Assembly (NCBI GenBank): GCA_963728975.1
Contig: CAVSMF010000002.1
Location: 310,001-374,000 of the forward strand
Length of the DNA stretch: 64,000 nt
Source of the DNA: DATFCK01 sp963728975
GTDB taxonomy: Bacteria; Verrucomicrobiota; Verrucomicrobiia; Chthoniobacterales; UBA10450
Direction: 5' to 3'
The notes below the pieces were generated by a model. The model did no database searches, had not been told where the DNA came from, and worked only from the letters and a program-made list of their open reading frames with translations. This document shows positions 16,069 to 24,889 of this stretch, one piece after another. The position numbers were made by a program, and so were the translations under genes. Position 1 is the first letter of the stretch. Every line of letters begins with the position of its first letter.

Positions 16069-17982
16069 TCAGCTTCTCGCTGTACCGCCGTTGTTCCGCA
16101 TACATCGGGTGACTTTCAGCAATAAATCTCTCTTTGAAATACCAAGAAGTTGACCTTCTTGCGAATGGTCAAAGACCTGAACGAATCGTGTCCGCATGTT
16201 GATTTTGATGCGGGCTTGAAGTTTAGGGAGAAACCCCGCGAAGTCATCGTAGTGTAAGAACGTCAGTTTGCCGGAACGGACATGGATCTTGATAAGATCT
16301 GCCTCATCGGGATTGCCGTACCGGACAGATCCGCAATGCACATAAACACGAAGAATTGGAGGAAGTTTTGGAAGCAAGCTCCGATGGAATGTGAAGTGCA
16401 TTTCATCGCGATCAAAGACACCGTAAGTCAATTCATTAACGGCGAGTTCCAACTCATCGGGATCGCCCGCGGCAAATAAGAGATCTCGGGCTTTAGCTTG
16501 AGCCGCAACCACGTCACCAAAAAAGCTCCGAATGTCATGCTTAATGCGGAGCGGAATTTCGCGCCGGAGAAAGCGTGGTCGAAAATTGGTCATCGCCAAA
16601 TATACGAGCAAATCTTCAGTTCGCGCGTTTCGAGCAATCTGCCAAAGTTCATTCCCATTTCGGGCCACGACCAAGGCTGCGGCTTTACTCAGTCCTCCTC
16701 CAGCCCTTCGAATATCAGCTAGCCGGTCGAACTCTATAAGTTCAGGAATGCGACCAAGGTCAAGCATCGTCTGCCAAAACTGATCAAAGAGCTCCTTGTG
16801 AAGTTCGTATCGGTCGACATTGCGACGATCGCGGGCGCCGGCGATAGAAAATCGCAGCTGAGCGCTTATTTCTGTCCAATCGATCCGTCGACGGTTACGT
16901 CCGGCCTCAAACAACTCTGCTTCGTTTTGATCGCGGAAAACTGCGCATACTCCAATCCCAAGTGTAATCACTTCAGTCCCGAGCGTCCGTTCAATAAGCT
17001 CCTCGAGTTCGCCAGGAGCGTAGAATTTCTGAAAGGTGTTGGTCTTAGTCAGAAAGCCGTCCCGATATGCGCGAGTATGTGCGGTGTTCTCTTGCCCCGA
17101 GACCATCGTTGACACCAAGAGGAGACGTTCAGCAAGCGAATAGGCTTCGCGTAACGCCGCAATTCGCTCAGAAGGCTCTTCGATAACGTTGAGCACATAC
17201 CCGAGATTGACTACGGCAGCCGCGACCTTCGAAACATTTGGACGGAAAGCCGGATCCCATCCCGAGGCTTGATATCCGAGGTTTTGAAGTGCCTCGACGT
17301 CCATGCCATGGCCACATCCGTAATCAAAGAACGTTTCAGTTTTCCGAAACAATCCGCGCTCTAATAACTTTTTTACGGGCTTAGAGAGATCATACCGTTT
17401 TATGGCGGTCCTATGGCGAGCAATGTCAGGCTTTTCGCCATTATCCGATTCCGACTCATTGCTTCGAACCAGTAGAGGAACGAGCGTATGCCCCTCGTAA
17501 CCCAAGCCGAGCCGTCTGACCAACGTTAGCCATTGCACACGCAGTCCGATCCGCGCTGTCTCACGGTAAAGTCCCGCTTCTTCCTCTTGGTCGGTTAGCG
17601 CAGCAAAGGCGGGAATCCGCGGATCGCCAGTCGGCAAGAAGGTCTCTTTGCGGTGAAGAATTGGCGGATTAGAGCGAGCGCGATAATCGGTTTTTACGAT
17701 TGAGCCCGTGTTCAAATTAATCTTAGTCGCTTCTGCCAAAGCTGGATGTGGGTCAGCATCAAAGTCTGGATATGAAAGGAATGTTACAGCCGCCTTCTTC
17801 GTGTGGAGCTTAATAAGAGTCCACTTTGGATCAGGTTGTGCAGCGACCTCAGCTCTCTTAATTAGCTCAAAAACGGGACCTGGAATATCTCCGGCGGCGG
17901 GCCGAACTATGTAAAGGGCGTCCGGTAAGCGTTTCCCAAATGGAACAGCGGCGACGTACTGAAGGTAGGTTTGTAAGTGCAC
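16069..17982 (-). CDS. DNA phosphorothioation-associated putative methyltransferase
   Basis: The 637-aa protein has a central class I SAM-binding motif FFDYGCGHGMDVEAL (residues 218-232), followed by a post-I strand (GWDPAFRP) and VVNLGYVLNVIEEP as motif IV region. The domain layout and context match the Dnd-associated putative methyltransferase family. Residues 54-116 and about 565-625 look like two copies of one module (LIK-x-H, TFL-x-Y-x-DF, KIN). The annotated tail KVTRCMRNNGGTARS is frameshifted: with one T restored near 16125 the protein runs on as WYFKERFIAESHPMYAEQRR and ends at about 15929. It is convergent to the island, so it probably has its own promoter. Confidence 0.75.
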   Translation of the reverse strand: MHLQTYLQYVAAVPFGKRLPDALYIVRPAAGDIPGPVFELIKRAEVAAQPDPKWTLIKLHTKKAAVTFLSYPDFDADPHPALAEATKINLNTGSIVKTDYRARSNPPILHRKETFLPTGDPRIPAFAALTDQEEEAGLYRETARIGLRVQWLTLVRRLGLGYEGHTLVPLLVRSNESESDNGEKPDIARHRTAIKRYDLSKPVKKLLERGLFRKTETFFDYGCGHGMDVEALQNLGYQASGWDPAFRPNVSKVAAAVVNLGYVLNVIEEPSERIAALREAYSLAERLLLVSTMVSGQENTAHTRAYRDGFLTKTNTFQKFYAPGELEELIERTLGTEVITLGIGVCAVFRDQNEAELFEAGRNRRRIDWTEISAQLRFSIAGARDRRNVDRYELHKELFDQFWQTMLDLGRIPELIEFDRLADIRRAGGGLSKAAALVVARNGNELWQIARNARTEDLLVYLAMTNFRPRFLRREIPLRIKHDIRSFFGDVVAAQAKARDLLFAAGDPDELELAVNELTYGVFDRDEMHFTFHRSLLPKLPPILRVYVHCGSVRYGNPDEADLIKIHVRSGKLTFLHYDDFAGFLPKLQARIKINMRTRFVQVFDHSQEGQLLGISKRDLLLKVTRCMRNNGGTARS

Positions 17983-18059
17983 GTGATACGCGTCACAACA
18001 CTATACCACTTGATGATACTAATCACGCGTTGATCCGCGGCTGCGAAGTGTCGCAAAAT

Positions 18060-18548
18060 TCAGGGAGGGAATAGGGGGTCGCGTCTGTATATTTTACATT
18101 TAAGGGATGCGGGTAGTATGGAGCAATGACCCGGCCGCTGCGGATTGAACTTGAGGATGCGCACGTTTTGGATCGCCGCGATGAGGTAATCCTGGATCTG
18201 TTGCCGCCAGAGACGCCGCCAACGGGCACGTTTGAAGTGATGATTGTTAGCCGCGTCCGCAAAACTGCGCTCCATCAGATGATGGCGCCGTTTACGATCA
18301 CGTCGCGCAGCGAGACTATGTGCTTGAGCACGCGCTAGATCCAGGGCCAGTTGTTTTTCGTGTCTCTGCACTGTGCGTCCATGGGAAGAGCGGGTGCATT
18401 GAGCGCGTAACACACAAACGGTAAATTTAGCGGTGCTCGAAATGATCGTTTCGATCTGCTTTTCGCGTTTGACCGGGGTCCGATCCATCGCCGCTTTTTC
18501 ACGCGCAAGGTCTGCTTTGCATTCTATTGGCTTCGTCGCCAACGACAA
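18060..18548 (-). pseudogene. IS1182-like transposase C-terminal remnant
   Basis: The C-terminal part has the DDE transposase end H-H-L-M-E-R-S-F-A-D-A with a following arginine-rich helix and LIAAIQNVRILKF, as in IS1182-family transposases (usual form HGMERSFADAK...ARYRG...QALLTAAAQNIKK). The last 15 codons are not transposase but read through the dispersed repeat at 18075-18101. The 5' two thirds of the element are missing. No inverted repeats could be recognised. Confidence 0.65.
18075..18101. repeat. Dispersed gtcgcgtctgtat repeat, copy 1
   Basis: About 27 bases beginning gggggtcgcgtctgtat and ending tttacattt. It is one of six similar copies in the window, here fused to the end of a transposase remnant. 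Confidence 0.7.
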
Positions 18549-18667
18549 ACAAAGTCCTGTTGCGCGTCTGTTTCGGGAGATGGCAATGGCAGGACGTAAT
18601 CACGGCGCAATTGCGCGAGCCAATCCAGCCGCCGGAGAAACAGATTCAAAAATGCATTTTCTGTGAT

Positions 18668-19483
18668 TTGTTAAGGAAATTGAAGCAGCTCAAATCATCT
18701 TTAAGCGATCTCCGGGAAATTTTCGATCGAAGCGTCATGGTGAGAGATATTGCCGAACCAGTCGTCTCCTTCGATGACGATGATAATGCCGAAGAAGTGA
18801 AGACATTTATGAAGGATCGGGATTACGACTTTCTCGCGATCAGATCGCACGGCCACATCGTGGGCTACGCCATCCGAGACGAGATTGGCGCCGGTCGGCT
18901 CGGTAACTGGAAAAAGACGTTCGATGCCGAACGTTTGGTTTCCGATCGCACATCACTGTTGGAAGCTGTCTCGCGCATGCGAACTGTTAATCCTCTGTTC
19001 GTTTCCGTACACGATAAAGTTTGGGGTATCGTTACAAAAGGCGATCTCCAAAAGTTTCCACTCAGAATGTGGCTTTTTGGTGTGCTTTCATTGGTGGAAA
19101 TGCAGATGTTGCGTCTTATCCGCCAACGATATCCAGACGATGCATGGAAGGCTTGTCTGCGCCCGAAAAGGATCGCCGATGCAAACAGGCTCTTCAATCT
19201 ACGCGTCCGGAAGAACCAAGAAATTGATGTTGATGACTGCCTGCAGTGGTGTGACAAGGCCGCAATAATCGCAGGTAATGAATCATTGCGAAAAGCACTC
19301 GGTTTTCAAAGTAGTAAAAAGGCGAAGACGCTGCTCGCGAGCATGATGCATTTCCGAGACTGTCTTGCTCACGCCAATGATTTGTTGACTGGGAACTGGC
19401 CGAAATTAATCGATATAATCGAAGAGGCAGAACGCTTGCTTGACGCTGCAGAGCGCGTTTCCACAGCGACCTTCCAGCCTTAA
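18668..19483 (+). CDS. CBS-domain protein with HEPN-like C-terminus
   Basis: Two CBS motifs occupy residues about 20-130: the first with VMVRDIAEPVVSFDDDDNAE and RDYDFLAIRSHGHIVGYAIR, the second with LVSDRTSLLEAVSRM and PLFVSVHDKVWGIVTKGDL. CBS pairs bind adenosine nucleotides. The remaining about 140 residues are helical and contain HFRDCLAHANDLL, where R-x4-H fits the HEPN nuclease signature. The start is uncertain: the frame is open from 18527, but the upstream part abuts the IS remnant, so a TTG at 18668 is taken. It may be a nucleotide-sensing RNase; no partner gene is adjacent. Confidence 0.6.
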   Translation: MLRKLKQLKSSLSDLREIFDRSVMVRDIAEPVVSFDDDDNAEEVKTFMKDRDYDFLAIRSHGHIVGYAIRDEIGAGRLGNWKKTFDAERLVSDRTSLLEAVSRMRTVNPLFVSVHDKVWGIVTKGDLQKFPLRMWLFGVLSLVEMQMLRLIRQRYPDDAWKACLRPKRIADANRLFNLRVRKNQEIDVDDCLQWCDKAAIIAGNESLRKALGFQSSKKAKTLLASMMHFRDCLAHANDLLTGNWPKLIDIIEEAERLLDAAERVSTATFQP

Positions 19484-19659
19484 TGCTGAACCACGTTAGA
19501 CCAACAAAATTTTGCCTGGATTTGACAGAAATAAACTGTCACTGGGTTTCCTCTCCTTTGCTCTTCCCCGTTCATTACCAGTGCGTTGGTTATCGTACTT
19601 AAAATGCGACGAGAGCTGCGGATAAAATCCGATCGCGGATGTGATTGGACGGCCTCGAT

Positions 19660-21354
19660 CTATTGCAGCGTTTCGTGCATTTGGATGATAAAGCGCGGCT
19701 CGCTGTCTGTCACGGCATCAAACATTTGATCGAGCGACATGGCTTCGCGACCGAGGAAATTGCCCGCCTGCAAATTGATGGATCCCTCCCACGCTTCAAC
19801 AAATCCCCGCAGTTCGCTCTTGAGGTGACCCGGCGAAGCTAAGAGCTGCAGCCATTCTTCCAAAAGTGCTGATCGCGTTCTTCTCGCCCACGATCGGCCG
19901 GGCGTCTGAAGGCCTGCTGCCGACTCCTTTACCTTGGATAATTCCATGGCTCGCGATATGTCGCTGCTGGCGCGATCCCATGGGTTGCCTTCATGCCGCT
20001 TGAGGGATTCGAGCTGTTCGACTACCTCCGGAAAACGATCATTTTCAATTACGTGATTACGCAAACAGGCAAGGCCGATCGCGTAATGGAATCGTTATCG
20101 TCGGGAAGGATCAGAAATGTTGGCAAGCCGCCGATCAACACCGAATCATCAATACTGTTAACAGCAAAAAGCCGACTCAGTAGCGTGACCAGCTCATCTT
20201 TCGGAGGCGTTTTTCGGCAATGCAGCGATCACCAGTCTTTCCTGCGCGAACGGATTGAGCATCTGATAATGGATAAGGCACGTTGGCGGCTGCTTCGTGC
20301 CGCAGCAGGGAAACAGTTGCAAATCGTCGGTCCCATCGGGTTGAAAATCCCATAGGCAAACAGGCCGTTCATTCACATTGCCCTAACAAATCGGCAGCAA
20401 CGTGAACGGCTCGAAATTCGGCGGGTGCCGCCTCGACCGTGCCTGAACAGCGATAGGGCATCAGTATGAAAGGCTTGTCGGACCTGCTCGGCGTTCTCCC
20501 AATTCTTATAAATGTTTGGGATGATCTTTGGCTCGGATTCGACTGCTTCCAGCGCTTCGAGTCGGGGACGAATTGTTTTTAAGTAATCCGGAAAGGATGT
20601 CTGCCGGAGCCGTTTCACCGGATTATCGCTGTCGCGATAGGCTGGAACACACGTTCCACGTCCTGGACAAAAGGCACACCGGCAATGGCCGGCATGTTGT
20701 CGATAGCCGCCACGACAGAGCCAAACACCGATTCGCTGCAGCCGTTTTCCAGGCAACGCAGCCAAAATTCGACCATGGCTTCGGTGACGAGACCCGATCT
20801 GGCCCGGCTCAAGCGCAATGCGGCCTTCATCCGGGAAGTTTCTCCCAGGCATCGCAGAGTAGTGGAAGGAGCCGCTTGTCGCCGAGCAGGAGAATGCCTC
20901 CAAGCGCGTCGCCCTGACGCTCCGGGTCTTTCTCCTGGTTCATTAATGTATTCACTACAAACTTCGCGCCGGTCAGAACATCGCCGTCTTTTGGCTCAAA
21001 GAGCACTGCCAGTTGCATTGCCGCTGTGGAGCGAATTCCGGGGTTATCGTCGGCAACTAGGAACATCATGAGTCCCATGTGTCCCAACCCCTCTTGACGT
21101 TCGACGATTTCGCCGAACTGGGTGACCAGCTGCATGCGTTCGTCCCTGTCGAGCCGACTAACGGCGTAACTGTAGAGCTCAAACAGGTTGGGAATACGCC
21201 GGGCGTCCTGGCTGGCGCCATACTCCATACATTTCAGCAGCACGACCTGCTTCAGCTCGTCATCAGATAGGCCCGTCCAGGCTTTAGCGTCGTCGCCTAA
21301 CCCTGAGAGCCGCTCGAATTCGCGGGTCGGTTTTTTCGTTTTACGTAGTTTCAT
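19660..21354 (-). pseudogene. Decayed gene of unknown function (HEAT-like repeats)
   Basis: One ancestral gene of about 560 codons, read from 21354 down to 19660 through several frames. The first 174 residues are in one frame (LKQVVLLKCMEYGASQDARR, then IRSTAAMQLAVLFEPKDGDV), with alternating helices suggestive of HEAT/ARM-type repeats. Coding continues as LVTEAMVEFWLRCLENG, TSFPDYLKTIRPRLEAL, CLWDFQPDGTDDLQLFPCCG and HVIENDRFPEVVEQLESL in changing frames. At least four frame breaks are present. No catalytic motif is visible and I do not recognise the family. Confidence 0.5.
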
Positions 21355-21581
21355 ATTGCGTGATCGGTAGAAGATGACCTCTTTAACAGCCGGCCGTTAT
21401 CAAGCTCTCCGCATGCCAGCTGCGGGGTTTTGGCGGCGGGATAATACCGAGGCTCACCACTCCTCATTGCGCCTGAATTCATAATTCACGATCTACCGGA
21501 ATTGCTCGAGGGACCGGTTTCCATTCTTGTCCGTCCCACTGACGATAGGCGCCGCGATATTCAATGAGATTGTCTGTTGGC

Positions 21582-21997
21582 CTAACGTTTGTGGGCCGGG
21601 CCGGCGTGGCTGATGGCAGCGGGACTGGAGAGTTCACCTCGACCTTTCTGGCTGACGAGTACCGACTGTGCCAGGGCCATGGCAAACAAACTGCCCAGCA
21701 TGAGAACGGCTATCCTGAATCCCAACGGCAGCGGCTCGCGTTGTCCGATCGGAGCATCAATCTTGATTGATTCGCCTGTAGGAGCCGTCGCGATGTCGAT
21801 ACGCCTAACATTTCAACCGTAATTGCCAGATAAATCGTGCCGTTCTCAAACGCGGTGATTTCTGACCCGGCCCCGGCGCACATTCGATACCATTTATCAA
21901 TGGAGCTCACGTGCCGCCTGTTGAGATTCTCGAGGTCAAGGCCGTTTTGCCTCGGGTCCGATCCAGATTGACTGGCTGAATGATTTTCATTGTCCAT
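21582..21997 (-). pseudogene. Frameshifted small membrane protein
   Basis: Starts at 21997 (MDNENHSASQSGSDP), runs through DKWYRMCAGAGSEITAFENG and then breaks near 21800. The other frame continues IDIATAPTGESIKIDAPIG, then a hydrophobic segment FRIAVLMLGSLFAMALAQS and a polar tail to a stop at 21582. One single-base change restores about 138 residues with a single membrane-spanning helix. Function unknown; it lies just downstream of the small gene at 22023. Confidence 0.45.
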
Positions 21998-22022
21998 ATG
22001 TCGTTCCCGATTGCAGGGGCGA

Positions 22023-22232
22023 TCATGCGTTCGCCCGTATCCGGGTGAACAGCAGTTGATCCCGGCGCAATCGCGCCTCGATGAGGTTCTTGGTTTGAAG
22101 CGACGCCCGGATGCGCTGCTTGGTGAACGGGGTAGGGTGGATCGTGTAGTGGACGAACCACGTCCCGTTATTGTTCCAGAGATGATGATCCGGGTTGGCC
22201 GGATTAAGCCGAATAGCTAATGAATGTGTCAT
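22023..22232 (-). CDS. Small integrase-N-terminus-like protein
   Basis: The 69-aa protein carries HHLWNNNGTWFVHYTIHPTP followed by F-T-K-Q-R-I-R-A-S-L and a basic helix, which resembles the arm-binding N-terminal segment of some tyrosine recombinases, but no catalytic domain follows. It could be an orphan integrase fragment or a stand-alone DNA-binding protein. Upstream and downstream sequence is low in coding signal. The assignment is tentative. Confidence 0.4.
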   Translation of the reverse strand: MTHSLAIRLNPANPDHHLWNNNGTWFVHYTIHPTPFTKQRIRASLQTKNLIEARLRRDQLLFTRIRANA

Positions 22233-22473
22233 GGCGATTCGCCGCGGCGAACGCCATCAAGGGAGATTTGGTTCGCCCGGGGACATTCGCCCCGGCGCAC
22301 ATCGGCAAGGACCACAGGTCCCCGCCATCCACCTTGGTTTCTCCAACCAGGTTGGCAGATCGCGCCTCAATACGAGGCTCGATCACTCTTGATGTCGTTT
22401 GTATTTTCAACAGGAACCACCCTAACAAAAACCCGCTCCACTGACAAGGTCGCGGTGGCCTTTATGACACAGA

Positions 22474-22947
22474 TTATGGACGAGGCGTGAGGCATCGTTT
22501 CAGTGCCCGCTTCATTTCCTCGATCTCGAATGGGAGCTTCATGGCGGCGGCCACGCCCGCCCGCATCAATGCTTCGACGTGCGAAGCGTCGTCAGGCATG
22601 CCGTAAAGGGCGATTATCGGCATCTTAAACAAGCGAATCATTCTTTTAAGGAGGAAGACCCCGTCAGACGTTAGTGTCGCGAGACGTCTTGCCGAATAGT
22701 ACGGCGCATAGAAAACATTGTTGAGCACGATGACCGCTACGTCGAACTTCTGCTTTGCGGCCGTTGCCAGCAGGTCTCCTTCCCGAACACTTGGGGGAAT
22801 CACTGTCAATACCCCGCGGGAGTTAGGCGAAACCCCGTGGATGAGCTCGGTCAAATAGTCGCGAAGCAATTCATTAACCGGGCACGAAAACAAGACCCGG
22901 AGCGGTCGCCCTTTGCTGACTGTTCGATGGATCACCGGTTTCGTCAT
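22474..22947 (-). CDS. Degenerate response-regulator receiver domain protein
   Basis: The 157-aa protein has a CheY-like alpha/beta order: RVLFSCPVNELLRDYLTELI as strand 1/helix 1, FDVAVIVLNNVFYAPYYSAR as strand 3 where the phospho-acceptor Asp would be, PIIALYGMPDDASHVEALM and GVAAAMKLPFEIEEMKRALK as strands 4 and 5. The acidic pocket of strand 1 is absent and the phospho-site is N rather than D, so a pseudo-receiver is likely. It is the last gene of an operon with the TPR and ARPP-1 genes, 15 bases after the TPR stop. Confidence 0.55.
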   Translation of the reverse strand: MTKPVIHRTVSKGRPLRVLFSCPVNELLRDYLTELIHGVSPNSRGVLTVIPPSVREGDLLATAAKQKFDVAVIVLNNVFYAPYYSARRLATLTSDGVFLLKRMIRLFKMPIIALYGMPDDASHVEALMRAGVAAAMKLPFEIEEMKRALKRCLTPRP

Positions 22948-22961
22948 TATAATACAACCCG

Positions 22962-23690
22962 TTACTCACGCTTCTGACGTTGCCGCTCCCGCTTCCAGAT
23001 CGCCTGGAAGTCGGGTTGCTGGGCTTGAGCGAACTTCACGGCCGCTCGGCAAGCTTGCAGCCGAGCGGGAAGATCAGGCAGATCGACCTCCAATTCCGGA
23101 TGCGAGGAGATTAGATCCTCGAGATGAGACAGGGAACGTGGATCGGAAGCGTCGACCTGGGTAGCGGCGACAAAAAGCTCGGCGGCTTCGGCAAAATCTC
23201 CCTTCGCTTGGAGTGCAAGTCCTAGGTTTTTGTAGGCGTTCGGGCGCCCGGGATCGATTTCGATCGCGCGGCGCAAATAGGGAATCGCGCCGTCATAATC
23301 TTCCAATTGGTTTAACGAGAATCCCAGGTTGTTGTAAATGAAATACCACGTCTCGTTTCGACACGGTTCCAATGCCAAAGCACGACGGTAGAATCCGGCG
23401 GCGCCTTTATAATCACGGGCCTGTTCCATGAAACAACCCAATGCCAGGTAATAGCCTCCGTGTTCCTCGGGATCGTCCGAGAGCGCGATCAATTTTTCGA
23501 TGCAGCGGAACCCCTCCTTGTAGCGCCTCGCCCGTGAGTAAAGTTTTGCAAGGTTGGTTAGCGATTGGACGCATTTTCCTTCCTTTTCCTGAAGCTGTTT
23601 CAGGTATCGCGCTTCAATCTCCGCGAAGGTGAGCGCTTCGCCTTGGGGCACGGGATGTATCGAGAAGCGGAATTCAAGGTCTTGGTTCAT
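22962..23690 (-). CDS. TPR-repeat protein (paralogue 1)
   Basis: The 242-aa protein has about five tetratricopeptide repeats between residues 40 and 190: LTNLAKLYSRARRYKEGFRC, YYLALGCFMEQARDYKGAAG, YNNLGFSLNQLEDYDGAIPY and AYKNLGLALQAKGDFAEAAE. TPRs make protein-protein docking surfaces. It is about 70 percent identical by eye to the protein at 26922-27659 and to the repeat core of the one at 30688-31173. Its ATG overlaps the stop of the ARPP-1 gene, so the two are translationally coupled and controlled by the operator pair upstream of 24646. Confidence 0.75.
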   Translation of the reverse strand: MNQDLEFRFSIHPVPQGEALTFAEIEARYLKQLQEKEGKCVQSLTNLAKLYSRARRYKEGFRCIEKLIALSDDPEEHGGYYLALGCFMEQARDYKGAAGFYRRALALEPCRNETWYFIYNNLGFSLNQLEDYDGAIPYLRRAIEIDPGRPNAYKNLGLALQAKGDFAEAAELFVAATQVDASDPRSLSHLEDLISSHPELEVDLPDLPARLQACRAAVKFAQAQQPDFQAIWKRERQRQKRE

Positions 23691-24646
23691 GAAGTTTGCG
23701 GGGATTCAGTGTTGGAAATAATGTTGGTGTGCAAAACGGTATCATCACCGATTGCCTCGTCGAAAGTATCGAAGACTACGCCAGTCCGGTATGCCTTAGT
23801 CTCAATGCGTGTGCGCGGCGGTGCATTTTTACGGCCGCGCGGTTGTGTTTGGGCAGCTTGTTTGAGCCATGCCTGCACGCTTCTTTTACTGGGCACGGCT
23901 CGCTTTCCATTTTCCGCTGAAATAGCTTCGAGGATGGCGACATCGAGCAATTTTTCCCAGAGTTGGCAAAACAGCGCCGTCGATCCGTAGGTGTCAGCAC
24001 TGTTACGCTCACCGTTGACGTAAAATGCGTAACCGAGAACGTCGGAACCATTGTTCGGGAGGTGCCGCAGCTTTTCCTGATATTCCCGCCTGCGTTTATC
24101 GAGATCCGGATCCTCCACGCTCAGTTGGTAGCTTGTGGGCGAACAGGCGGCGTGGACTGACTTTTTGAGCGCCGCCCCGAGCGTCTCCTGACTTTCGGCC
24201 ACACTGTGCCAGACGGCATTCTGGTCGAGCGCGCGCTTGGCTGCGAGGCGCGCTGATTTCGCGTGGATTGAATGCGTTGAGTCGCTGAAGCATACCTCGT
24301 CTTCCACTCCACGTTTGTGCCACCGGCCGCTCTCGACGCAAAAGGCAGGAACAGGGACGCGGCCGGGTCGAGCTGGAACAATAAAATCAATCGCCAGAGT
24401 TCTGTCCTGGCGACCTCCCTTCAAGACGTCCCCTGCTTGGATGAAGATGTCGATTTCATCGGAAAGATTCTCAACTTCCAGTTGCCCAACGGCGCCCGTT
24501 TCATGAATGCGGACGTGCTTTTGAGCGAACGCCTGGGCAAGCGACGTATAACGGCTACCATCGAAACGGTCGGGTCCATGGAACAGGAAAATCGTAAGAT
24601 TTTCGTGCGTGTAAGGTCCGGAAACACTGAGTAAAGGTTTGTTCAT
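23687..24646 (-). CDS. ARPP-1 (DUF6569)-domain protein
   Basis: The 319-aa protein matches the ARPP-1/DUF6569 family: N-terminal block TIFLFHGPDRFDG, GAVGQLEVENLSDEIDIFI followed by the diagnostic QAGDVLKGGRQDRTLAIDFI, then VPVPAFCVESGRW. The family's activity is unknown; it was named from association with ADP-ribosylation and rhodanese-phosphatase genes, so it is thought to act in stress or conflict pathways. No membrane segment. First gene of a three-gene operon with a TPR and a pseudo-receiver protein. Two inverted-repeat operators lie 21 and 111 bases before its ATG and match the operator in front of the WYL regulator at 58.3 kb. Confidence 0.75.
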   Translation of the reverse strand: MNKPLLSVSGPYTHENLTIFLFHGPDRFDGSRYTSLAQAFAQKHVRIHETGAVGQLEVENLSDEIDIFIQAGDVLKGGRQDRTLAIDFIVPARPGRVPVPAFCVESGRWHKRGVEDEVCFSDSTHSIHAKSARLAAKRALDQNAVWHSVAESQETLGAALKKSVHAACSPTSYQLSVEDPDLDKRRREYQEKLRHLPNNGSDVLGYAFYVNGERNSADTYGSTALFCQLWEKLLDVAILEAISAENGKRAVPSKRSVQAWLKQAAQTQPRGRKNAPPRTRIETKAYRTGVVFDTFDEAIGDDTVLHTNIISNTESPQTS

Positions 24647-24666
24647 GCCTTAACATCGCACAGCAG

Positions 24667-24687
24667 GTAGGACATCGGCTGTCATAC
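24667..24687. promoter_or_regulatory. Predicted WYL-regulator operator, site 1
   Basis: Inverted repeat GTAGGACA, 5-base spacer, TGTCATAC (7 of 8 positions symmetric), 21 bases before the ARPP-1 start codon. Same 8-5-8 layout and same left arm as the sites at 24757 and 58382. Confidence 0.65.
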
Positions 24688-24756
24688 ATGGGAAGAAAAT
24701 TGAGAGTTTTTCGAACGGACTAGCAAAGCTGGCCTTTAGTTGAGAATAGCAGATCT

Positions 24757-24777
24757 GTAGGACATGCGCTGTCATAT
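24757..24777. promoter_or_regulatory. Predicted WYL-regulator operator, site 2
   Basis: GTAGGACA, 5-base spacer, TGTCATAT. It starts exactly 90 bases from site 1, so the two face nearly similar sides of the helix. Likely a second binding site in the ARPP-1 operon promoter. Confidence 0.65.
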
Positions 24778-24889
24778 GGTCCTGAATCGGAATAAAAGGT
24801 GCTTCCCACTCATAAAACGGGCTTTTCGACCGCTTCTTCTCACCAACGATGAGAATCGATCGCAAGCTTGCGAAAAAATACCCCACATT

